From Comamonadaceae bacterium (lineage in GTDB: Bacteria > Pseudomonadota > Gammaproteobacteria > Burkholderiales > Burkholderiaceae_C): a stretch of 64,000 bases of DNA. Under the pieces are notes generated by a model. It worked only from the letters and a program-made list of their open reading frames with translations. It was not told the origin of the DNA and searched no databases. The DNA is taken from the NCBI GenBank assembly GCA_014190675.1, contig BJGT01000002.1:1-64000 (forward strand), given 5' to 3'. The position numbers were made by a program, and so were the translations under genes. Every line of letters starts with the position of its first letter. The first letter of the stretch is position 1. Positions 57,933 through 64,000 of the stretch are shown here, piece after piece.

Positions 57933-58157
57933 ATGGCTTATTCGCACGCTCAATCGGACACGTCAATCCCCCAAAGCCATCTCGATGGGTTTGGTACGAT
58001 TTTCGTCGTGATCTTTTGTGTCTTCATGTTGTTGGCTGTCATCGGGCAACTGTTCTATATGAACTGGCGCACTTGGCTACCGGGGGCAGAGGGTACGGGA
58101 TCCATGCTCGACAGCGTCAAGTCGGCCGTCTACACCGTGATATCTCAACTGAGTTAA
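57933..58157 (+). CDS. Unknown single-span membrane protein between pufB and pufA
   Basis: A 74-residue protein with its own GGAG ribosome site and 24 and 14 bases to its neighbours. Residues 1-19 are polar (MAYSHAQSDTSIPQSHLDG), 20-42 form one span (FGTIFVVIFCVFMLLAVIGQLFY), and 43-74 start MNWRTWLPGAEG and end in an amphipathic helix (MLDSVKSAVYTVISQLS). No His lies in the span, so it is not a normal alpha or beta chain. The LP-acidic-helix tail faintly resembles the C-terminus of PufX, which lies elsewhere in Rhodobacter (after pufM), but no homology is shown. It could be an LH1 ring-opening or assembly subunit (inference). Confidence 0.75.
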   Translation: MAYSHAQSDTSIPQSHLDGFGTIFVVIFCVFMLLAVIGQLFYMNWRTWLPGAEGTGSMLDSVKSAVYTVISQLS

Positions 58158-58171
58158 CTTAAGGAAAAACT

Positions 58172-58363
58172 ATGTGGCGTTATTGGCGAATTGTTGATCC
58201 CCGCAAGGCGATCATTCTGACCGGACTGCTGATTGCATTTGTGTCGACGAGCATCCACCTGATTCACATCAGTGGCGATCGTTACAACATCAATACTTGG
58301 CACCCGGACACGGTTAAGGCTGCAAAAGCTGCACAAAATGCAGCTCTTCCGCCTGCAAAGTAA
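58172..58363 (+). CDS. pufA: Light-harvesting complex 1 alpha polypeptide
   Basis: A 63-residue LH1 alpha chain. MWRYWRIVDPRKAI is the classic N-terminus, and the span SIHLIHIS carries the bacteriochlorophyll-binding His. The C-terminal 20 residues are Ala/Lys-rich. An AAGGA site precedes the ATG. The gene is separated from pufB by the unknown 74-residue gene, which is unusual. Confidence 0.93.
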   Translation: MWRYWRIVDPRKAIILTGLLIAFVSTSIHLIHISGDRYNINTWHPDTVKAAKAAQNAALPPAK

Positions 58364-58414
58364 CGGCTTCTTTTGAAGCCGCAGTGGTGCGCGAGGCCGG
58401 GCCAATCTGGCCCG
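58364..58414 (+). promoter_or_regulatory. Intercistronic hairpins between pufA and pufL
   Basis: CGGCTTC-TTTT-GAAGCCG (58364-58381) begins right after the pufA stop, and CGGGCCA-ATC-TGGCCCG (58398-58414) follows. In purple bacteria such hairpins stabilise the upstream pufBA segment, so LH1 exceeds reaction centres; this function is inferred here from position and structure. Confidence 0.75.
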
Positions 58415-58488
58415 CTTCGCTCACCTGTTTGAAAAAAAATCTAGTGTCTGACCCGCACTGGGATGGTGCGTCGGTCTGAGGAGCCACT

Positions 58489-59316
58489 ATGGCGATGTTA
58501 AGTTTCGAAAGAAAATACCGCGTTCGCGGCGGCACCCTGATCGGGGGAGATCTGTTCGACTTTTGGGCTGGGCCCTTTTATGTCGGTTTTTTTGGCGTCA
58601 CAACCGCCTTCTTCACTCTGGTCGGAACAGCCATGATTTTGTGGGGGGCGGCATCCGGCCCCACCTGGAACCTCTGGCAAATCAGCATAGCGCCGCCAGA
58701 CCTGTCTTACGGACTGCGTTTTGCACCCATGATGCAGGGAGGCCTGTGGCAAATCATCACGGTTTGCGCGCTAGGCTCCTTTGTCTCCTGGGCGCTGCGT
58801 GAGGTCGAGATCTCTCGCAAACTGGGCATGGGCTTGCATGTGCCAGTCGCGTTTGGCTTTGCCATCTTTGCCTATTTCACGCTGCAGGTCATTCGCCCGG
58901 TTTTGATGGGCGCCTGGGGTCACGCCTTTCCCTATGGCATCTACAGCCACCTGGACTGGGTCAGCAATGTCGCTTACCAGTACCTTCACTTTCACTACAA
59001 CCCGGCGCACATGATCGCGGCAAGCCTGTTCTTTGCCACCGTGCTGGCGCTGTCCATGCACGGCGGTCTGGTGCTCTCGGCGACCAATCCCAAAAAGGGT
59101 GAGGTAGTCAAAACGCCCGAGCACGAAGACACTTTTTTCCGTGACGTCATCGGCTATTCCGTAGGCACACTGGGTATCCACCGCCTGGGGCTTTTCCTGG
59201 CGCTCGCAGCAGTGTGGTTCGCCGCGCTGTGCATCGTGATCAGCGGCCCGTTCTGGACCCGTGGTTGGCCCGAATGGTGGGGTTGGTGGCTGAACATGCC
59301 CATCTGGGGCCATTGA
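58489..59316 (+). CDS. pufL: Photosynthetic reaction centre L subunit
   Basis: A 275-residue protein with five spans. [25 protein letters not shown] is the typical start, and [12 protein letters not shown] supplies His ligands of the special-pair and accessory bacteriochlorophylls. Further His residues bind the non-haem iron. GAGGAG precedes the ATG. Confidence 0.98.
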   Translation: MAMLSFERKYRVRGGTLIGGDLFDFWAGPFYVGFFGVTTAFFTLVGTAMILWGAASGPTWNLWQISIAPPDLSYGLRFAPMMQGGLWQIITVCALGSFVSWALREVEISRKLGMGLHVPVAFGFAIFAYFTLQVIRPVLMGAWGHAFPYGIYSHLDWVSNVAYQYLHFHYNPAHMIAASLFFATVLALSMHGGLVLSATNPKKGEVVKTPEHEDTFFRDVIGYSVGTLGIHRLGLFLALAAVWFAALCIVISGPFWTRGWPEWWGWWLNMPIWGH

Positions 59317-59334
59317 GGCGACAAGGAGCACATG

Positions 59335-60309
59335 ATGACTGAATATCAAAATCTCTTTACAACGGTACAGCCCACCGGGCCGGCCTCGGCTGGCATTGCG
59401 CTGCCCAAGGGTGACAGCGAACGCATCGGCACACCCTGGTTCTGGCACCTGGCCGGCCGGCTGGGCAATGCACAAATCGGACCGATTTACCTGGGCGGCC
59501 TGGGGCTGGCCTCGCTGGTGTTTGGCACCCTGGCCTTCAACATCATCGGCTTCAATATGCTGGCCATGGTGGACTGGAATCCGCTGCAATTGGTTCGTCA
59601 ATTGTTCTGGCTGGCCCTTGAGCCACCGCCACCTAGCTTTGGCCTGTCCATTCCGCCGCTCAACCAGGGAGGCTGGTGGCTGATTACTGGCTTTTTGCTG
59701 ACCATCTCCATACTTCTGTGGTGGACCCGCATCTACCGGCGCGCCAGACAGCTTGGCCTGGGTACACATGTGGCCTGGGCCTTTGCCGCTGCCATCTGGC
59801 TGTACCTGGTGTGCGGTTTTTTCCGGCCGGTCCTGATGGGCAGCTGGTCAGAGGCAGTGCCCTTTGGCATCTTCCCCCACCTCGATTGGGTCTCGGCGCT
59901 CTCGCTGCGCTACGGCAACCTCTTCTACAACCCCTTCCACGCCCTGTCCATCGTCTTCTTGTACGGATCAGTGCTGCTTTTTGCCATGCACGGCGCAACC
60001 ATTTTGGCGGTCAGTCGCTACGGCGGCGAGCGCGAGATTGAGCAAATCGTCGACCGCGGCACAGCCTCTGAGCGCGCTGCACTGTTCTGGCGCTGGACCA
60101 TGGGTTTCAATGCCACGATGGAGTCGGTCCACCGCTGGGCCTGGTGGTTCGCGGTGTTGTGTCCGCTGGTGGGCGGCATTGGCATCCTGCTGACCGGCAC
60201 GGTGGTCGACAACTGGTATCTGTGGTCTGTCAAGCACCACGTTGTGCCGTCCTATCCGGCGGTTTTCCCGGTGGTCGTGGACCCCGCTCTTATGGGAGTC
60301 AAGCCATGA
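59335..60309 (+). CDS. pufM: Photosynthetic reaction centre M subunit
   Basis: A 324-residue protein with five spans, starting [42 protein letters not shown] and [18 protein letters not shown] are M-chain features. ATG 59335 has better spacing from AAGGAG than ATG 59332. Its stop overlaps the pufC ATG. Confidence 0.98.
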   Translation: MTEYQNLFTTVQPTGPASAGIALPKGDSERIGTPWFWHLAGRLGNAQIGPIYLGGLGLASLVFGTLAFNIIGFNMLAMVDWNPLQLVRQLFWLALEPPPPSFGLSIPPLNQGGWWLITGFLLTISILLWWTRIYRRARQLGLGTHVAWAFAAAIWLYLVCGFFRPVLMGSWSEAVPFGIFPHLDWVSALSLRYGNLFYNPFHALSIVFLYGSVLLFAMHGATILAVSRYGGEREIEQIVDRGTASERAALFWRWTMGFNATMESVHRWAWWFAVLCPLVGGIGILLTGTVVDNWYLWSVKHHVVPSYPAVFPVVVDPALMGVKP

Positions 60310-61349
60310 ACGCATGGGCTCGCACCTCACGCATCCTGTTACTCGCGCTATCTGCCGCCGTCTTGTACGGCTGCGGCGAGCGTCCGCCGATTGTCTCTGT
60401 GCAACACGGCTACCGTGGCACCGGCATGGAGCAAAACTACAACCCCCGGATATTGGCCAGCCAGGCCGCGCTGCACCGGGCACCGGCTGCCGCAGAGCCG
60501 GCCTCAGCCGATGGGCCGCGCGCCAAAGAGGTGTACCAAAACGTCAAAGTGCTGGGCGACCTCAGCGTGGGCGAATTCACCCGGCACATGGTGTCTATTA
60601 CTCAATGGGTTGCGCCCAAAGAAGGTTGCGCCTATTGCCATAACGTCGCTAATTTTGCCGACGACTCGCTGTACACCAAGGTCGTCGCCCGGCGCATGAT
60701 CCAAATGACACAGCATGTCAATGCCGATTGGAAACCCCATGTCGGCGAAACTGGCGTGACCTGCTACACCTGCCATCGGGGTAACCCGGTGCCCAAAGAA
60801 ATCTGGGTCGCGCCCACTGCAAGCCGCCACAGCGGCGGCTCACTGGGCGATGATGCCGGGCAAAACCGGGCATCCAAATCGGTCGGCTACAGCTCGTTGC
60901 CCTACGATCCCTTCACGCCTTACCTCAAACAGGACAAGCCAATTCGGGTGAATGGCAACGATGCCTTGATCAAAACCGGCGCTGCGGCCAACCGGCAATC
61001 CACCAAGCAGGCCGAGTTCACCTATGGTTTGATGGTGCATATGTCAGAGTCGCTGGGCGTGAACTGCACCTATTGCCACAACACCCGGTCCTTCCAGTCT
61101 TGGGAGCAGGCGCCGCCCCAGCGAGCTACCGCCTACCATGGCATCAGGCTGGCCCGTGACTTGAACAACGCGTACATGGAGCCGCTCACATCCACCTTCC
61201 CGCCCAACCGGCTGGGCAAAGCTGGCGATGTGGCCAAGGTGAACTGCGCCACCTGCCACCAAGGTGCCAACAAGCCTCTGTACGGCGCCAAGATGGCCAA
61301 AGACTACCCGGAGCTCACCAAAGTGTCGGTGGTCAGCACATCGCCTTAA
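60306..61349 (+). CDS. pufC: Reaction centre tetraheme cytochrome c
   Basis: A 347-residue periplasmic lipoprotein. Signal peptide [22 protein letters not shown] ends before Cys23, the likely lipid site (LYGC). Four heme motifs are CAYCH (about residue 108), CYTCH (153), CTYCH (254) and CATCH (314). It reduces the photo-oxidised special pair. The Ccm operon in the same cluster would attach its hemes. It overlaps pufM by four bases. Confidence 0.96.
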   Translation: MNAWARTSRILLLALSAAVLYGCGERPPIVSVQHGYRGTGMEQNYNPRILASQAALHRAPAAAEPASADGPRAKEVYQNVKVLGDLSVGEFTRHMVSITQWVAPKEGCAYCHNVANFADDSLYTKVVARRMIQMTQHVNADWKPHVGETGVTCYTCHRGNPVPKEIWVAPTASRHSGGSLGDDAGQNRASKSVGYSSLPYDPFTPYLKQDKPIRVNGNDALIKTGAAANRQSTKQAEFTYGLMVHMSESLGVNCTYCHNTRSFQSWEQAPPQRATAYHGIRLARDLNNAYMEPLTSTFPPNRLGKAGDVAKVNCATCHQGANKPLYGAKMAKDYPELTKVSVVSTSP

Positions 61350-61361
61350 TCGGATGCAAGC

Positions 61362-61410
61362 GGCCAGACCCGGGGCTTGACTGTTGCCAAGCCCCGGCTA
61401 GTCTTGGCCG
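61362..61410 (+). terminator. Long hairpin after pufC
   Basis: CCGGGGCTTG (61370-61379) and CAAGCCCCGG (61388-61397) pair perfectly, and flanking GGCCAGAC / GTCTTGGCC extends the stem with a bulge. No T-run follows, so termination may be partial or the structure may protect the puf mRNA 3' end. crtA follows. Confidence 0.65.
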
Positions 61411-61464
61411 GTGTTGCCGGCCCGCGGCCTTCCCAGCTTCAAGCCAGAGCTTGAGCACAACCCC

Positions 61465-62220
61465 ATGACTGTCGAGGCGCCGCCCCCTGCCAAAACTGTG
61501 CAGCCAGCTTACCTAAAGTCAAGCGCAGGCACGCTCAGCGGCAGGGTCGCTGTGGTGGTGCTGTTCGAGGTATTGCCGCGCCACCGCCTCTGGGGCTACA
61601 GTTGTTTTGTGCGCGGCCCCAAAGCCCTTGCAGATCCGCCCGGCTTGGTTTTCGCCAAAGTCTTGGGTAGCGGCCACCAGGGGGGCTTTGGCTTGCAACC
61701 CAGCGGCTCGCGGCAGGCGCGGTTTTGTCTGTTCGACCAAGAGCAAGAGGCCGATAACTTTTTGGCTTCGCCCCTGGTCCAGGGCTATGCCCGGCGCAGC
61801 GGCGAATTCTTCAGCGCCAAATTGCGCGCTTACAGCTGCCGGGGTAGTTGGTCTGGCGCCAACATCGAGGTGACTGCAGAGGCACCGAGCGCGGGGCCCA
61901 TCATGTCGCTGACCCGCGCCTCGATCCGGCCCAGCCGGGCCAGACAGTTCTGGCGCATGCAACCGGCCAGCGAGCTCGCCTTGGCCCAGTCTCAGGGCTG
62001 CCTGATGGCCACCGGCGTCGGTGAGGCGCCTTTTTTGCGCCAAGCTACGCTCACCGTCTGGTCAGACGTGGCGGCGATGGACAACTACGCACGTTCAGGC
62101 GCACATCTGGCAGCCATTCAGGCAGCTTACGGTGGCGGGTTTTTTTCTGAATCCATGTTCGCCCGATTTTCGCCACTGGCCCTGCGGGGTGTTTGGCGCG
62201 GCCGCACCTTTGGCTCATAG
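61465..62220 (+). CDS. crtA: Spheroidene monooxygenase
   Basis: A 251-residue CrtA, the haem protein that adds the keto group of spheroidenone. GRVAVVVLFEVLPRHRLWGYSCFVRGP begins the family region, and MSLTRASIRPSRARQFWRMQPASE is a conserved segment. ATG 61465 (MTVEAPP) was chosen; the frame upstream is non-homologous. crtD follows after three bases. Confidence 0.88.
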   Translation: MTVEAPPPAKTVQPAYLKSSAGTLSGRVAVVVLFEVLPRHRLWGYSCFVRGPKALADPPGLVFAKVLGSGHQGGFGLQPSGSRQARFCLFDQEQEADNFLASPLVQGYARRSGEFFSAKLRAYSCRGSWSGANIEVTAEAPSAGPIMSLTRASIRPSRARQFWRMQPASELALAQSQGCLMATGVGEAPFLRQATLTVWSDVAAMDNYARSGAHLAAIQAAYGGGFFSESMFARFSPLALRGVWRGRTFGS

Positions 62221-62223
62221 CCC

Positions 62224-63774
62224 ATGCCTGAGACCACAGCATTGAGCGCGCCCCGGGTGGTGGTGGTGGGCGCGGGCATCGGCGGATTGGTCAGCGGCTT
62301 GCTGCTGTCGCACCAAGGTTTTGCGGTCACGCTGGTGGACGGTGCGGCGGCACCTGGCGGCAAAGTGCGGCAAATCATGGTGGGCGGCGTGGCGGTGGAC
62401 TCGGGGCCAACAGTATTCACGATGCGCTGGGTGTTTGATCAAATTTTTGAGCAGGTGGGCTGCTGCCTGGATGATCTGCTTGCCCTGCAACCTCTGAACA
62501 TACTGGCTCGGCACGCCTGGCGGGATGATGACAGCCGGCTCGACCTGTATGCTGACGTAGCGCAGTCCGCAGATGCGATTGCCCAGTTCAGCTCGAGCGC
62601 CCAGGCCCGGGCTTTTTTGGAATTTTGTGCCAAGGCACGCGAGATCTATCAGCACCTGGAGCCGTCCTACATCCGGGCAGCAAAGCCCAGCCTGATGGGC
62701 ATGGCGGGCGATTTGAAACTTGCCGGCCTGGCAGCCTTGACCAGCATCGGCCCCTTCAGCAACTTTTGGCACCTGCTTGGACGCTATTTTCAGGATCCCC
62801 GCCTGCGTCAGCTGTTTGGCCGCTATGCCACCTATTGCGGTGCCTCGCCCTGGTCTGCGCCCGCCACCCTGATGCTGATTGCGCATGTTGAACAGGCTGG
62901 CGTATGGTCTGTTGGCGGGGGCATGCATGCCCTGGCCAAGGTTCTGGCCGAGCAGGCGCAGGCCCAGGGTGCCAGCATCCGCTATGGCACACATTGCAGC
63001 CGTATTGTGGTGCGCGACGGACGGGCCTGCGGCGTACTGCTTGACAACGGCGAGTCGCTGGAGGCACAGGCGGTGGTCTTCAATGGCGATTGCGAGGCCC
63101 TGGCCCAGGGCCTGCTCGGCGCCGAGGCGCGGGCTGCCGTGCCGGCCATTGCACACGCGCAGCGCTCCTTGTCGGCGCTAACCTGGTCGATCCAGGCACG
63201 AACCGAGGGCTTTGCACTGGCCAGACACAATGTATTCTTTGATTCTGACTATGCGCGTGAATTCGATGACATCTTCAAGCGGCGACAACTCCCCGCGCGG
63301 GGCACGGTGTATGTCTGCGCCCAGGACCGAAGCGACGACAGCGCAGATCCCGGCTGCAACGAGCGTCTGCTGTGCCTGGTCAATGCCCCCCCTGATGGCG
63401 ACATCAGACGTTTTACACCAACGGAGGTCGATGCATGCGAGGCCCAAGCCCTGACACTGATGAAAAACTGCGGCCTGAATTTGCAGCTGGAGAGCGCAAG
63501 CCTGGTGCGCACCACGCCCAACGACTTCAATCGCCTCTTCCCGGGGACTGGCGGGGCCCTGTACGGTCGGGCCAGTCACGGCTGGATGACACCATTTCAG
63601 CGGCCGTCCTCGAGCAGCGCCCTGCCGGGCCTGTATTTGGCGGGGGGCAGCGTGCACCCGGGTCCGGGGGTGCCCATGGCCGCCCTGTCGGGCCGACTGG
63701 CGGCCGCGACAGTGACGGCACACCTCGCTTCGACCAGCAGGTCAAGCCGGGTGGCTACCTTTGGTGGTACCTAG
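62224..63774 (+). CDS. crtD: Methoxyneurosporene (hydroxyneurosporene) desaturase
   Basis: A 516-residue CrtI-family FAD desaturase that adds the 3,4 double bond in the spheroidene/spirilloxanthin pathways. The FAD motif is VVVVGAGIGGLVSGLLLSHQGF, and the family C-terminus LYLAGGSVHPGPGVPMAALSGRLAA is intact, so crtD is full length. It overlaps the crtC frame at its 3' end. Confidence 0.93.
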   Translation: MPETTALSAPRVVVVGAGIGGLVSGLLLSHQGFAVTLVDGAAAPGGKVRQIMVGGVAVDSGPTVFTMRWVFDQIFEQVGCCLDDLLALQPLNILARHAWRDDDSRLDLYADVAQSADAIAQFSSSAQARAFLEFCAKAREIYQHLEPSYIRAAKPSLMGMAGDLKLAGLAALTSIGPFSNFWHLLGRYFQDPRLRQLFGRYATYCGASPWSAPATLMLIAHVEQAGVWSVGGGMHALAKVLAEQAQAQGASIRYGTHCSRIVVRDGRACGVLLDNGESLEAQAVVFNGDCEALAQGLLGAEARAAVPAIAHAQRSLSALTWSIQARTEGFALARHNVFFDSDYAREFDDIFKRRQLPARGTVYVCAQDRSDDSADPGCNERLLCLVNAPPDGDIRRFTPTEVDACEAQALTLMKNCGLNLQLESASLVRTTPNDFNRLFPGTGGALYGRASHGWMTPFQRPSSSSALPGLYLAGGSVHPGPGVPMAALSGRLAAATVTAHLASTSRSSRVATFGGT

Positions 63775-64000
63775 ACGCTATCAGTGATGACGGCCAACAG
63801 GCCCTGAGCATCATCGCTTTTGTCGGCAGCGTTTTTTCACCCTACTACGCCTGGGCTTTTGCACGCCAAGGTGCAGCAGTCGACCCAGACAACCACTGCG
63901 CGCTGAATGTCGCGCTGTATGGCAAGGGCGGCAAACGCTGGGCCATGACAGAGCGCAGCCGCGCCAGTGTGGAGCGGGGGCCACAGCACTTTGCCATCGG
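63435..64000 (+). CDS. crtC: Hydroxyneurosporene synthase (CrtC), partial, start uncertain
   Basis: From about 63741 the frame reads VKPGGYLWWYLDAISDDG, then IIAFVGSVFSPYYAWA and HCALNVALYG, clear CrtC (carotenoid 1,2-hydratase) sequence, continuing past the window. In this frame the only ATG, GTG or TTG after the preceding stop (63393-63395) and before that core is ATG 63435; a GTG at 63372 lies upstream of that stop. Using it gives a 340-bp overlap with crtD and about 100 non-homologous residues. Nearer options would be unusual starts such as CTG or ATT. The gene order crtA-crtD-crtC matches that of Rubrivivax (from memory). Confidence 0.75.
   Translation, partial: MRGPSPDTDEKLRPEFAAGERKPGAHHAQRLQSPLPGDWRGPVRSGQSRLDDTISAAVLEQRPAGPVFGGGQRAPGSGGAHGRPVGPTGGRDSDGTPRFDQQVKPGGYLWWYLDAISDDGQQALSIIAFVGSVFSPYYAWAFARQGAAVDPDNHCALNVALYGKGGKRWAMTERSRASVERGPQHFAI

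Noticed and set aside
57933..58157. Calling the 74-residue gene a second LH1 alpha chain
   Set aside because: It lacks the MWR N-terminus and the His ligand in the span, while a true alpha gene follows directly.
61350..61464. Small gene between pufC and crtA
   Set aside because: The stretch is dominated by a long hairpin and has no coding frame with a ribosome site.

Overview
The window looks like the chromosome of a purple photosynthetic betaproteobacterium of the Comamonadaceae/Burkholderiales (Rhodoferax- or Rubrivivax-like). The evidence is high GC, the Burkholderiales order ompA-gyrA-serC-pheA-tyrA-aroA/cmk-rpsA-ihfB-lapAB-hldE-hldD, and a photosynthesis gene cluster ending in pufLMC-crtA-crtD-crtC. 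No tRNA, rRNA, insertion sequence, prophage or CRISPR array was seen. All assignments come from reading translated sequence and motifs; no database search was possible.

Layout. (1) 1-14.6 kb is a housekeeping block: a partial OmpA-family gene on the minus strand with an in-frame 33-bp tandem repeat, then plus-strand gyrA, serC, pheA, tyrA, a fused aroA-cmk, rpsA, ihfB, lapA, lapB, hldE, hldD and a comEA-like gene with a terminator. (2) 14.8-22.5 kb holds a regulator plus a 1226-residue fused oxoprolinase/hydantoinase on the minus strand, divergent from a TRAP transporter (dctPQM-like) that is followed by crcB. (3) 22.5-26.8 kb is a tungsten-type aldehyde:ferredoxin oxidoreductase operon (four-cluster ferredoxin, AOR, FAD reductase, MoaD-like protein, unknown protein). 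(4) 26.9-34.5 kb is a form II CO-dehydrogenase-like molybdenum hydroxylase cluster (coxS-L-M-D-E-G and xdhC/coxI). (5) 34.6-40.2 kb carries a PAS-GGDEF-EAL protein, a TupABC tungstate ABC transporter and a divergent ModE-like regulator. (6) 40.2-64 kb is the photosynthesis cluster: bchI-bchD-bchO, a complete convergent ccmABCDEFGHI cytochrome c maturation operon, then crtE-crtF-bchX-bchY-bchZ-pufB-(unknown 74-aa gene)-pufA-pufL-pufM-pufC-crtA-crtD-crtC (partial).

How the parts fit. The tungstate transporter can supply metal to AOR, and xdhC can mature the molybdenum hydroxylase. The Ccm system attaches heme to the tetraheme cytochrome PufC, which re-reduces the PufLM reaction centre. BchIDO and BchXYZ catalyse two steps of bacteriochlorophyll a synthesis, and CrtE, F, A, D and C make spheroidene-series carotenoids. 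Two TGT-N12-ACA boxes overlapping sigma70-like -10 regions, before crtE and before bchX, point to PpsR/CrtJ-type repression.

The most interesting items are the small single-span membrane protein encoded between pufB and pufA, the lack of bchC between crtF and bchX, the crtC reading frame without a normal start codon near its conserved core, two terminators lying inside the aor and cox gene runs, and several inverted repeats that look like operators or RNA elements.
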